Notes: generated from the letters alone by a model not told the origin. A DNA stretch of 64,000 nt from Halalkalibacillus sediminis (GCF_002844535.1 NZ_PJNH01000004.1:256074-320073), one strand, 5' to 3'. Positions 9,224 through 17,331 are shown, counted from the stretch's first letter. Made by a program: numbers and translations.

Positions 9224-10723
9224 GTGCACAAGGAATTTGATTGGATAAGTAGCCGTGCTATTCTTTATCCAAATGACATAGCAATCATCGATGCTACGAC
9301 CGACGATCGGTGGACGTACTCTGAAGTGGATCGTCGTGCAGAAGTATTGGCAACTCACTTTGTCAATCAAGGAATCAAAAAAGGTGATCGTGTTGCACTG
9401 CTTGCCCCGAATCATATCAGTTACCTGGACTTTTTATTCGCTGCGATGAAATGTGGAGCAATATTTGTTCCGCTCAATTGGAGACTCTCTGAAGAAGAGC
9501 TTAGTTATGTACTGGGTGATGCTGAACCGACACTGGTTGGGGTGCACGAATCCTTTCATCGCACTCATGAGTGGTTGGGCGTTTTTGGCCAAGCATTGGA
9601 GATAGCAGGCAACTCATATATCGACCAATTGCCTACATACACTGAAAATATTTTTCAAAAACCAGAAATTGATGATAAAGATCCTCTAGCGATGGTCTAC
9701 ACAGGCGGTACAACAGGCAAGCCCAAAGGAGCGGTATTGAGTCATCAATCGATATTCTGGAATGCGATGAATACTATTGTTAGTTGGGATTTGAAGAGGG
9801 ATGAGTGTACACTAACCTCGATTCCGATGTTCCATACAGGCGGATTGAATGCGTTAACGACACCAATATTATTAGCTGGTGGAACGGTAGTGCTGGAGTC
9901 CGATTTCGAACCTGAAAAAGCAGTGAAGAACTTGATTAAGTATCGGTGTACTATCGTGTTGTTTATCCCTACGATGTACCACATGATCGTTCAGACGGAT
10001 GCATTTCAGGAAGCGACGTTTTATGATATGGAAGTATTTTTATCTGGTGGAGCACCTTGCCCACTTTCGGTTTATGAGGAATTCAATCGAAAAGGACTCA
10101 GTTTTAAGGAAGGGTACGGTTTGACTGAAGCTGGTCCGAATAATTTTTATATTGATCCAGAAATGTCGAAAGTGAAGCAGGGCTCGGTTGGTCAAGAAAT
10201 GTTATTCAACGAAATTCGCATAGTACGTTCTGATGGTGAGGAAGTCGCTACAAATGAAGTCGGGGAATTATGGCTCAAGGGTAAGCATCTGTTTGAATAC
10301 TATTGGAAAAATGATGAGGAGACAGCTGATTCATTCCAAGGTGAGTGGTTTGTAACAGGTGACTTGGCCCGTAAAGATGAAGATGGATACGTTTATATTT
10401 CTGGCAGGAAAAAAGAGATGATCATTACAGGTGGCGAGAACGTGTATCCACTTGAGATCGAACATTGGCTGCAATCAAATGAAAAAGTTGACGAAGTTGC
10501 AGTGGTTGGAATCCCGGATGATAAATGGGGAGAAAAGGTAGCGGCGTTTGTATCGGTGAAAAGTGAAGATGTAACTGAAGAAGAGTTGATCCGATTTTGT
10601 GAATTAAAGTTGAGTAAATATAAGATACCGAAAGAATTCGTATTAATGGCTGAACTGCCAAAGACACATGTGGGGAAGATCGATAAAAAAGCATTGTTGG
10701 ATGACTACGCGATTACAGAGTGA
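9224..10723 (+). CDS. AMP-forming acyl-CoA synthetase/ligase
   Basis: A 499-residue member of the ANL superfamily, which activates carboxylic acids through an acyl-AMP and transfers them to CoA. The AMP-binding loop YTGGTTGKPKGA, the GYGLTEAGP motif, TGDLARKDEDGY, the hinge GRKKEMIITGGENVYP and the catalytic Lys in KTHVGKIDKKAL are all visible. GTG at 9224 is chosen because AAGAGGGG lies ~9 nt upstream; the TTG at 9215 is too close. It has its own promoter with SARP-like repeats and closes the catabolic block. The length and full hinge suggest an active enzyme; the substrate is unknown. Confidence 0.88.
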   Translation: MHKEFDWISSRAILYPNDIAIIDATTDDRWTYSEVDRRAEVLATHFVNQGIKKGDRVALLAPNHISYLDFLFAAMKCGAIFVPLNWRLSEEELSYVLGDAEPTLVGVHESFHRTHEWLGVFGQALEIAGNSYIDQLPTYTENIFQKPEIDDKDPLAMVYTGGTTGKPKGAVLSHQSIFWNAMNTIVSWDLKRDECTLTSIPMFHTGGLNALTTPILLAGGTVVLESDFEPEKAVKNLIKYRCTIVLFIPTMYHMIVQTDAFQEATFYDMEVFLSGGAPCPLSVYEEFNRKGLSFKEGYGLTEAGPNNFYIDPEMSKVKQGSVGQEMLFNEIRIVRSDGEEVATNEVGELWLKGKHLFEYYWKNDEETADSFQGEWFVTGDLARKDEDGYVYISGRKKEMIITGGENVYPLEIEHWLQSNEKVDEVAVVGIPDDKWGEKVAAFVSVKSEDVTEEELIRFCELKLSKYKIPKEFVLMAELPKTHVGKIDKKALLDDYAITE

Positions 10724-10734
10724 TCAAATAGAAA

Positions 10735-10770
10735 GCCGAGTGAAGGTAGATACCCCCGCCCTCACTCGGC
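10735..10770 (+). terminator. Hairpin terminator after acyl-CoA ligase
   Basis: GCCGAGTGA pairs perfectly with TCACTCGGC. The downstream T-run is weak (TATTTATAGC). From here to 11245 I see no convincing gene, only degenerate A+T-rich sequence. Confidence 0.6.
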
Positions 10771-11245
10771 TATTTATAGCTTTTCAGTAAAATTCTATTT
10801 GGAACGACATCGACTTCAATGATTGGCTAATCATTATACATAAAAGTATGAGTCGTAGAAGCGGTTCTGTGCCTCTTTCAGAGGCTCTGGGAAAAGAATT
10901 GGGAGTATACAAGAGTTAGGTAGATAATCACTTTAAGGAGTTTCCAGAAGCGGTTTTTATAAACAATAAAGCGGAACGATTAACAAAGAAGGGTGTTCAG
11001 CTTTTCATAAAGTAAATGGGTATTCGAGGAACATTCTCACCATTTGCAATGCGAAATGTATTTATCAAGAGGTTGCTAATGAATAAGGAATTTAAGGGTA
11101 ATACAATTGTTCGCGAGACAATTGAAAATTGAGGGAACTAGACACTATATAGGCATTTTCAACATGAATTAAATCAGTGTTGAGCGACCATGACCCATTG
11201 AAAGAGCTTCTATAACTTTAATTTTATGTTGAATAGTGTAATTGT

Positions 11246-11274
11246 TTGTTAAATTATAGTATCAATGATAAAAT
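11246..11274 (+). promoter_or_regulatory. Promoter of the RT-associated non-coding RNA
   Basis: TTGTTA (11246-11251), a 17-bp spacer and TAAAAT (11269-11274) form a sigma-A-type promoter. It predicts transcription starting at about 11281, exactly the first base of the 15-bp closing stem of the RNA downstream. Confidence 0.6.
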
Positions 11275-11280
11275 TTATAA

Positions 11281-11446
11281 TATATAGTGGGTCTTATTGA
11301 GTGTGAATTTTCACACTTGGGCGATTTCATCTAGTATTAAGGTGAAACTATCTAAGGAACAAGATTTAGTCTTTAAGCAGATTTCTGCTTGTCCTACTTA
11401 CTGTGTGGAGGTAGGCATTGGTCGGACCTTCAAGACCCACTATATA
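11281..11446 (+). ncRNA. Structured non-coding RNA upstream of the reverse transcriptase
   Basis: A perfect 15-bp inverted repeat closes a 166-nt segment: TATATAGTGGGTCTT at 11281-11295 and its exact complement at 11432-11446. Inside are four hairpins: GTGTGA/TCACAC (11301-11316), TTTCATC/GGTGAAA with one wobble and a 9-nt loop (11325-11347), AAGCAGA/TCTGCTT (11375-11390), and CCTAC/GTAGG (11393-11415). There is no ORF. A promoter ends just before the left arm and the RT gene begins 25 nt after the right arm. Several defence-associated RTs use such an upstream RNA as template or scaffold. The role here is inferred from position and fold. Confidence 0.75.
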
Positions 11447-11470
11447 ATATTTATTTAGGGTATGATGGAA

Positions 11471-12838
11471 ATGGTCTTAACTAGAGAGCTCTTAGAAGAA
11501 TATTTTAAAATCGACAATATTATTGATTACTATCATGAGAATAAAAGAGGTAAAAATTCAGTTGGAATTGATAAGGTAAATTCAAGGTTATTTAACGAGA
11601 ACTTAAATTGGTACGCAAAGACAATTAACAGGAAGATAATGAATGGCTCCTACAAATTCACTCCTTATAAGCAGAAGTTGATTTCCAAGGGTAAATCGAA
11701 CACCCCTAGGCAAATATCAATTCCTACTATTAAAGACAAAATTACGCTAGGCTTGCTAAAAGAAATTCTACATAAGAAATTCCTTACTGACATTTACTAT
11801 GAGACTGTTCACACAATAATAAGTGATTTAGAGTCAGAAATCCAAGACCCTCATAAAGATTACTTCTTCAAGATAGACATCTCTGATTTTTATGGGAACA
11901 TCGATCATGAGAAGCTTTTTAAAAAGCTACGAAAAAGAATAAGAGACAAAAAGCTCCTCAAGATACTGAAGCGTTCAATTAAGACTCCTACTGTAAAGGA
12001 GGGTTCCCAAAAAGATAAAACAGTCAACACAAGGGGAGTGCCCCAGGGTCTTCCAGTATCTAATATTCTTTCTAGCATTTATATGAATGCATTGGATGAT
12101 AAGTACATAAATAGAAGCGACCTTATTTATAAAAGGTTCGTTGATGATATTATTATTATTTGTAACAACAAAGATAGCGATGCGATTTATAATGAGATTG
12201 TACGTGATCTAACTAGCAAAACCACATTAGATTTAATAATAAATCCTGAAAAAAAAGATGAAGGCTTTGTTAGCAATGGTTTTTACTACTTGGGATATTT
12301 CCTTGATGGTACCTCTACTACTATAAGAAAAGAAGCTATTACAAATATGAAAAAATCTCTGGAAAGTATCTTTGTTACAATTGCTCATACGTATAAAAAA
12401 TCGAACCCTAATATTAATTTCTTCTTGTGGCAATTAAACCTCAGAATAACTGGAAGCAAATATGGTGGGAGGAAATATGGTTGGTTGATTTTTTATTCAC
12501 AAATTTCCGAAGACAATGAAGACATCTTTCACCATTTAGATTGGTTCGTGAGAAAAAAATTACTTCAAGATAGATTTAAACTACAAAATCTCGTTGATAA
12601 GAACCAAATTAAGCGGTTCACTAGAGCCTATAATGAAATAAGGAAAAACTTCACTAACACTAGATATCTTCCAAATTTCGATAATTATTCGCACGAAAAT
12701 AAAGTAGATTTTATTGAAGGCGTACTAGGGAAGCCTACAGTTGACTTATCGAAAGAACGAGTTGACTATATATTTAATAACACCATTTATAAAGAAGTAA
12801 ACCAATTAGAAAAAGATATACAGGGTGTATCATTCTAG
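11471..12838 (+). CDS. Defence-type (UG/DRT-like) reverse transcriptase
   Basis: A 455-residue RT. Motif A DISDFYGNIDH (~136-146), motif B RGVPQGLPVSN (~188-198), the catalytic FVDD (~223-226) in place of YADD, and LGYF further on are all in order. No maturase or endonuclease domain is present, and the retron hallmarks NAxxH and VTG are not seen, so it fits the unknown-group/Abi RTs better than retrons or group II introns. The ATG at 11471 is preferred because AGGG lies 10 nt upstream; ATGs at 11462 and 11465 are too close. It is coupled to an upstream ncRNA and to a SLATT protein 13 nt downstream. I recall RT+SLATT pairs being classed as DRT10; this is unchecked. Confidence 0.85.
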   Translation: MVLTRELLEEYFKIDNIIDYYHENKRGKNSVGIDKVNSRLFNENLNWYAKTINRKIMNGSYKFTPYKQKLISKGKSNTPRQISIPTIKDKITLGLLKEILHKKFLTDIYYETVHTIISDLESEIQDPHKDYFFKIDISDFYGNIDHEKLFKKLRKRIRDKKLLKILKRSIKTPTVKEGSQKDKTVNTRGVPQGLPVSNILSSIYMNALDDKYINRSDLIYKRFVDDIIIICNNKDSDAIYNEIVRDLTSKTTLDLIINPEKKDEGFVSNGFYYLGYFLDGTSTTIRKEAITNMKKSLESIFVTIAHTYKKSNPNINFFLWQLNLRITGSKYGGRKYGWLIFYSQISEDNEDIFHHLDWFVRKKLLQDRFKLQNLVDKNQIKRFTRAYNEIRKNFTNTRYLPNFDNYSHENKVDFIEGVLGKPTVDLSKERVDYIFNNTIYKEVNQLEKDIQGVSF

Positions 12839-12851
12839 GGGGGGAGTTAAA

Positions 12852-13469
12852 ATGGAAGATATACAGGCGGACTTATTATTGAAGCGTATTAAATCATTAA
12901 ATACAAGGATATACCTCACTAGAAAATCGCGTATTAATACTGAAGATAGATTGATTAAGAAAAATAATTTCTATCAATTTATTAATGTATATTACTCTAT
13001 AGTTCTAGTATTTTCATCTATCCTAAACCTCCAAGCATCACCTAAAACGTCACTATTTCTGCTAAGCTCATCAATTGCCTTGTCCTTATTTTCTTTATTC
13101 GTTATATCAAAAAATCTTACAGAACGACAATTTAGCGTTAAATTCAATTACATCAGGCTACAAGAGCTACTTAATGAATTGGACAGGATTGAAGATGATT
13201 TGATAGCTGGCATAAGAAAAATGAGTGATATAGTTAACTCATATGAGGAAGTTAACGCTAAATATATAAGCGCTTTATCATCTGTAGAGAACCAAGAGGA
13301 GGTCGACTACCTTAACTTCATTAAGTCTACTGGGTTTCAAAACATAAAATTAGATTCGAGTCAGAAGATTGTTCTGTGTAAACATGCTTTCAAAGAAACT
13401 ATGAAGCGGGCTACATTAATTATTGCTCCAATAATTGCATATCTTTTACTGTGGTTTTTTATTTCATAG
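12852..13469 (+). CDS. SLATT-type membrane effector (RT-associated)
   Basis: A 205-residue membrane protein. Two close hydrophobic helices (~residues 38-58 and ~65-87) follow a basic N-terminus, then a long charged helical part (~90-150), and a third hydrophobic segment ends the protein (APIIAYLLLWFFIS). This matches the SLATT architecture (SMODS/SLOG-associated 2TM effectors), thought to damage membranes when a nucleotide sensor fires; one SLATT subfamily is known to pair with RTs. ATG at 12852 follows AGGGGGGGGAG; the RT stop is 13 nt upstream, so one operon. Effector function is inferred. Confidence 0.72.
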   Translation: MEDIQADLLLKRIKSLNTRIYLTRKSRINTEDRLIKKNNFYQFINVYYSIVLVFSSILNLQASPKTSLFLLSSSIALSLFSLFVISKNLTERQFSVKFNYIRLQELLNELDRIEDDLIAGIRKMSDIVNSYEEVNAKYISALSSVENQEEVDYLNFIKSTGFQNIKLDSSQKIVLCKHAFKETMKRATLIIAPIIAYLLLWFFIS

Positions 13470-13646
13470 CAGCAAGACCATTGTACAGAATGTGTAATGG
13501 CCTTATATAGGGGCGTTTTATAAAGCAGGCTATAACACTAAATTTTCTCTAGGCTAGTAACTATTGGATCGAATGGTTTTACATTTTGGGCGATTGAGTA
13601 ATAAGAATAATTCTGTTATATAATTACAGAATTTAAAACTGTATCA

Positions 13647-13705
13647 AAGAGCTAACTACTTTTATTGCGAATTTCTTGACCGAAGTAATTGGCTCTTTTT
13701 TTATT
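13647..13705 (+). terminator. Rho-independent terminator downstream of the RT-SLATT unit
   Basis: AAGAGCTAACTACTT pairs with AAGTAATTGGCTCTT (one wobble, one mismatch) and is followed by seven T. It is ~180 nt after the SLATT stop. A smaller hairpin (CCATT/AATGG, 13476-13500) lies between. Confidence 0.75.
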
Positions 13706-14119
13706 ATCAAATTTAGGAAGGAGTTCAATAAATGAGACATAGCAAATTAACTGAAGTGTAAAGGTATGAAAGAGAAGCAAGCTGTTTATGCCCAACGAAA
13801 TATTTGAGAATTTCATGGAGGAAATTCAGGGGGAGTCTTAACACATTGGTTTTGCTTACTCCTCTTACTACTTAAGGTTATACCGTCATTGAAAATACAT
13901 AGTGAATCATTAAGATCGTGAGTTTTTAAAACTAATACTTGGGTACAGGTAAAGATGGACGCTAAATTATTTAATCAAACATGGAGTTATATTGGATGAA
14001 ATGAACTACACTCGTACTTCCTATAACAATCCTTTATAATGGAGGTTGAATGATTTTAATGACTTGAGTTTGAGCTTTTTTGATATGAAAGAATTTCACT
14101 GTTAAGAGGAGTAATTCAA
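13706..14119 (+). other. A+T-rich stretch without a recognisable gene
   Basis: AAGGAGTTC at ~13718 is followed by an ATG, but the frame closes after nine codons (MRHSKLTEV). A second short frame opens nearby. The pattern suggests a decayed gene, but nothing can be identified. Confidence 0.4.
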
Positions 14120-14986
14120 ATGAACTTACCCATCAAACAACATATTGTTCCACAAACACATTTAAAGCAATTCACCTCTGGAAACGAGAAAATATGGTTG
14201 TATCAAAAAGATACTAAACATTTCAGAGAGCAAAGTATCAAAAAAGTTCCAATAGTGAAGGACTTTTACACTGTCACAGACGAGGAAGAAGATGAAAAGC
14301 TTTATGATATGGAACATTTCCTGGCAAATCAAATTGAACCACTTTATCAACCATACATAGAGCAACTCCAGAATAGAGAAATGTTGACAGGTTTGATGAA
14401 AAAACAATTTGCTTATTATGTTTCTTCTCAAAAGTTAAGGACAGTTAGTATGAAAGAAAAGGTAATAAGCGAGATTGAAATAGCCTTCAGAAAAGGTAAA
14501 GCTGGGAAATGGTTTGATAAGACATCAATAGAGCAATTTACTCGTAATTTTTATGATGGAGATGAAGAAATTACATATGAAGAATTTATTGAAAGAGCAG
14601 ACGGAAGGTTGGAAGAAGTAAATATGGATATTAGCAAGGATTGTTTTGTTCAATTCCTTCCAGAAAAGATGATGGAGTTTGCGGGAAAGCTTGCTGAAAT
14701 GAATTGGAGCTATCTTATTGCATCAGAAAAAAGATCTTTTATTACATCAGACAATCCAGTAGTCTTAGAGAGTGACATTGAGGACCCAGCTTTCTCTATT
14801 GATGGCGGGGTATTTCCTTTAACTCCTCATTTAGCACTTAATATTGATTCTTCAGAAGAGAGGTTTAAGAAAGTTGGCGGTAAAGATGTGAGAAAAATAA
14901 ACGAACAAATAGTTAAACATTCTGATAGATTTATCTTTTCTCATAATGAAGGGTTTTTAAATAGTAATATTCAGAAGTTTATATAA
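14120..14986 (+). CDS. DUF4238 family protein
   Basis: A 288-residue soluble protein. The N-terminus KQHIVPQTHLKQFT, then an aromatic/basic strand (KIWLYQKD), matches DUF4238, whose members share an HxVPxxYLxxF-like start. A second conserved block (RSFITSDNPVVLE, ~residues 206-220) also fits the family. The start follows AAGAGGAG. Function is unknown; members often sit in accessory or defence-rich regions, and here it follows an RT-SLATT unit. It is probably independently transcribed. Confidence 0.75.
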   Translation: MNLPIKQHIVPQTHLKQFTSGNEKIWLYQKDTKHFREQSIKKVPIVKDFYTVTDEEEDEKLYDMEHFLANQIEPLYQPYIEQLQNREMLTGLMKKQFAYYVSSQKLRTVSMKEKVISEIEIAFRKGKAGKWFDKTSIEQFTRNFYDGDEEITYEEFIERADGRLEEVNMDISKDCFVQFLPEKMMEFAGKLAEMNWSYLIASEKRSFITSDNPVVLESDIEDPAFSIDGGVFPLTPHLALNIDSSEERFKKVGGKDVRKINEQIVKHSDRFIFSHNEGFLNSNIQKFI

Positions 14987-15023
14987 AATATAAAGAGACT
15001 CCATTTAAGAGGTCTCCTATTTC

Positions 15024-15260
15024 TCATTCAAAGAGTTCATCCATTTTATCAAAGTCTGAAGGTGATTGGTATTCAATTTTGGTTAATAAGTCATTAAGCT
15101 GTTTTCTTAGTTTTTGGACGTTCGTAGCAAGGTTTCCATCTTGTTTCCATCCTGTTATCTCATAAATACGCCCATCTTCTAAGTGTTGAAGCCTGTTTTT
15201 GATTCCTTGAATCTCATATTCATATCTTCCCTCAATGTCATTGATCTTTTGTTTACTCAT
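15024..15260 (-). CDS. Small coiled-coil protein, unknown
   Basis: A 78-residue protein with no match I recognise. The start is well supported by AAGGAGGAG upstream. It is rich in charged residues with heptad-like helices (IQGIKNRLQHLEDG and VQKLRKQLNDLLTKIE), suggesting a short coiled coil, and ends acidic (KMDELFE). It is convergent with the DUF4238 gene; a weak GAGAC/GTCTC hairpin lies between them. Confidence 0.6.
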   Translation of the reverse strand: MSKQKINDIEGRYEYEIQGIKNRLQHLEDGRIYEITGWKQDGNLATNVQKLRKQLNDLLTKIEYQSPSDFDKMDELFE

Positions 15261-15344
15261 ATCTGCTCCTCCTTTTTATTTACTAATTCGCTAGTCTATT
15301 ATTAGATTCCTCCTTTTTTTAAAGGTGTATATTCATGTTTGTGG

Positions 15345-15372
15345 TTGACATTTATAATAGAAACATTACAAT
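15345..15372 (+). promoter_or_regulatory. Candidate promoter of tRNA-Ala
   Basis: TTGACA (15345-15350), a 16-bp spacer and TACAAT (15367-15372) lie ~80 nt before the tRNA. Confidence 0.5.
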
Positions 15373-15454
15373 AAATCGTGTGATAATTTCATGCGAGAGG
15401 GTCAACCTCACTGAAATATGGTTATATGTCCTATCATGACAATAAAAATAATAC

Positions 15455-15527
15455 GGGGCATTAGCTCAGCTGGGAGAGCGCTTCGCTGGCAGCGAAGAGG
15501 TCATCGGTTCGAGCCCGATATGCTCCA
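15455..15527 (+). tRNA. tRNA-Ala (anticodon GGC)
   Basis: A full cloverleaf: acceptor GGGGCAT/ATGCTCC (one G-U), D-arm GCTC/GAGC, anticodon stem CTTCG/CGAAG with loop CTGGCAG (GGC anticodon), and T-arm ATCGG/CCGAT with TTCGAGC. The discriminator is A and CCA is not encoded. A strong terminator follows, so it is a single-tRNA transcript. It bounds the accessory island on its right side. Confidence 0.95.
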
Positions 15528-15535
15528 CTCCTTAG

Positions 15536-15564
15536 GAACCCTTGAATATCAAGGGTTCTTTTAT
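15536..15564 (+). terminator. Rho-independent terminator of tRNA-Ala
   Basis: GAACCCTTGA pairs perfectly with TCAAGGGTTC around ATA, then TTTTATTT. Confidence 0.9.
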
Positions 15565-15684
15565 TTGTTGCAACAAAATGTATAAATTGGGAATAAAACT
15601 CGCAATCAATCAGATCCATAGTACTTTTAGTGCTAACCAAAGAGGTGTGTTGATTGAAAAGGTTAACAAAAAAATCCCCACTTT

Positions 15685-15735
15685 GGTACTGCGCCCCAAA
15701 AGTTAGAGTAAAAATCTAATTTCTGGGGTTCACTA
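15685..15735. mobile_element. Possible solitary IS3-family end
   Basis: TACTGCGCCCCAAAAGTTAG resembles the terminal repeat of IS3/IS150-type elements (TG..CTG..CCCCAAAAGTT), and an imperfect inverted copy (TCTAATTTCTGGGG) follows within 15 nt. No transposase is nearby, so at most a remnant or MITE-like scar. Confidence 0.35.
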
Positions 15736-15753
15736 CCTTTGTGAGGAAATTTA

Positions 15754-16194
15754 TTAAAATCTATAAGCGCTTTCGCATGTATTAGCTATTGCTTCATAGT
15801 AACAATGTTGTTTATATCGTCCTGTAAATGGTTGACCATACCATGTAGGAGGACATTCAGCATATGGATTAAAATACCAAAGGGCAAACATCGCAGGTTG
15901 TTGTCTCCAATATTTTACAACATCGCGTGCCAATCTTCGGTCTGCTTCTCTTGCAGGTCTATAAAATAAATTTCCTTTTTGGACTGCTTCAAAAGAATAA
16001 TTTCCTCCTTGGACTTGGAAAATCACATCTCGTATGGACCTTACATCTTCAAAATCTAAACAATCAGCTTTTGTTCGATTTATAATAACATTGCCGACCA
16101 TAAGCATCCCTAGTCGTCCTTCACCCTCGGCTTCTGCTCTCATCATCCTTGCTATTAGATCGAGATCTTTTTCGGTATAAGCTACTCTTGCCAA
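15754..16194 (-). CDS. cwlJ: Spore cortex-lytic hydrolase CwlJ
   Basis: A 146-residue SleB/CwlJ-family cell-wall hydrolase. CwlJ degrades spore cortex peptidoglycan during germination and sits in the spore coat. MMRAEAEGEGRLGMLMVG carries the catalytic Glu region, GNVIINRT follows, and FALWYFNPYAECPPTWY is the CwlJ C-terminal signature. Length fits CwlJ (~140). A TTG start at 16194 gives MARVAYTEKDLDL, which aligns with CwlJ N-termini and places GAGGTG 6 nt upstream; a GTG three codons earlier would overlap that site. No gerQ partner is adjacent. Confidence 0.88.
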   Translation of the reverse strand: MARVAYTEKDLDLIARMMRAEAEGEGRLGMLMVGNVIINRTKADCLDFEDVRSIRDVIFQVQGGNYSFEAVQKGNLFYRPAREADRRLARDVVKYWRQQPAMFALWYFNPYAECPPTWYGQPFTGRYKQHCYYEAIANTCESAYRF

Positions 16195-16301
16195 AATTAT
16201 CACCTCTAAATGAATTGTATGAAAAAGTCATTAAAAAATGTAGGTTTACTAATTTTTATATGACTGGGCAAGCATTACTTTGATAATTGTTTTATATTCC
16301 C

Positions 16302-16330
16302 TTGACGGAATATTCCTTATGAGTTATATT
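16302..16330 (+). promoter_or_regulatory. ArsR-gene promoter with embedded palindrome
   Basis: TTGACG (16302-16307), a 17-bp spacer and TATATT (16325-16330) form the promoter. GGAATATTCC (16307-16316) is a perfect palindrome in the spacer, with another TATTCC just upstream (16295-16300). It is a plausible autoregulatory operator. Confidence 0.55.
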
Positions 16331-16336
16331 TAAAAT

Positions 16337-16663
16337 ATGGAAAAAATATTAAGTGCTCTTGCAGAACCAAATCGAGTAAGAATTGTTCAAATACTTAAGG
16401 AAGAACCGCTTGCAGTAGGAGAAATTGCTGATAAACTCCAACTACGTCAACCTCAGGTTTCTAAACATTTAAAAGTATTACATGATGTTGGTATCGTTGA
16501 GGTGATACCAAGAGCTAACAGAAGAATTTACAAACTAAAACCTGAGCCATTCAAAGAGTTAGATGCTTGGATCGATTCCTTTCGATCAATTTGGGAGGAT
16601 CGTCTAGACCGGTTGGATGATTATCTACATGAGTTACAGACCGAAGAAGCGAATGAGGAATAA
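16337..16663 (+). CDS. ArsR-family transcriptional repressor
   Basis: A 108-residue winged-helix protein. ILSALAEPNRVRIVQIL and LRQPQVSKHLKVLHDVGIVE are the ArsR helix and recognition helix. No metal-binding cysteines are present, so it is not a classical metal sensor; it belongs to the ArsR group paired with SRPBCC proteins. The ATG lies only ~7 nt after the predicted -10 and has no Shine-Dalgarno, so translation may be leaderless. An SRPBCC gene follows 83 nt later. Confidence 0.88.
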   Translation: MEKILSALAEPNRVRIVQILKEEPLAVGEIADKLQLRQPQVSKHLKVLHDVGIVEVIPRANRRIYKLKPEPFKELDAWIDSFRSIWEDRLDRLDDYLHELQTEEANEE

Positions 16664-16746
16664 GAAGAACTTCATCTTTGTGAAACCAACTGTTCAATTG
16701 GAGTACTAAGTATTTTAGCTTCAAAAACTTTATTGGAGGAATGTAG

Positions 16747-17268
16747 ATGAATGAAAACAAAGTAAGTTCACAGATGAAGCATTGGGTGGAAGGGAAAGAC
16801 TTAGTGGTTGAACGGATGTTCAATGCACCAAGGGATCTTGTGTTCAAGGCGTTCACCGACCCAGATCATTTGGCAAATTGGTGGGGCCCAAAAGGTTGGG
16901 AAACAACCATTCATCGTTTTGAGTTGGAGCCGAAAGGTGTATGGCATTATTGTATGCATTGTGTAGATAAGGAGCAAGTTGATTTTTACGGACAAAAATC
17001 TTGTGGAAAATCAGTATTTCACGAAATTATATCTCCTGAGAAATTGACTTTCACTGATACATTTGCTGATGAAGAAGGTAATCCCACACCGGGAGCTCCG
17101 GAAATGTTTATCACATTAACTTTTGAAGAAAAGCAAGATAAGACCAAACTTATTTCACGTACACAGTTCTCTTCTGAGGAAGAACTACCAAAAGTTATGG
17201 ATATGGGTATGGTTCAAGGTTTAGCTTCACATTATGAAGAACTTGAAAATTATTTAAAGCAATTATAA
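16747..17268 (+). CDS. SRPBCC / AHSA1-like START-domain protein
   Basis: A 173-residue protein with the AHSA1-type start (VERMFNAPRDLVFKAFTDPD, HLANWWGPKG) and the usual C-terminal helix (GLASHYEELENYLKQL). The fold encloses a hydrophobic ligand pocket. It pairs with the preceding ArsR gene, an arrangement common in Bacillota. The start follows TTGGAGGAATG. Ligand and physiological role are unknown. Confidence 0.85.
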   Translation: MNENKVSSQMKHWVEGKDLVVERMFNAPRDLVFKAFTDPDHLANWWGPKGWETTIHRFELEPKGVWHYCMHCVDKEQVDFYGQKSCGKSVFHEIISPEKLTFTDTFADEEGNPTPGAPEMFITLTFEEKQDKTKLISRTQFSSEEELPKVMDMGMVQGLASHYEELENYLKQL

Positions 17269-17272
17269 TAAA

Positions 17273-17308
17273 AAAGGTCAGACAACAAAATTAGTTGTCT
17301 GACCTTTT
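17273..17308 (+). terminator. Rho-independent terminator after the SRPBCC gene
   Basis: AAAGGTCAGACAAC pairs perfectly with GTTGTCTGACCTTT and ends in T; the reverse side also has an A/T run, so it may act in both directions. Confidence 0.9.
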
Positions 17309-17331
17309 ATAATAATAAGTTGAATACTTTA

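Noticed and set aside
11016-11132. 38-codon ORF upstream of the RT
   Set aside because: No ribosome binding site and no recognisable product; it lies in degenerate sequence.
11281-12838. Retron (msr-msd RNA plus RT)
   Set aside because: The 15-bp inverted repeat resembles retron a1/a2, but the RT lacks the NAxxH and VTG hallmarks and its partner is a SLATT protein; a UG/DRT-type unit fits better.
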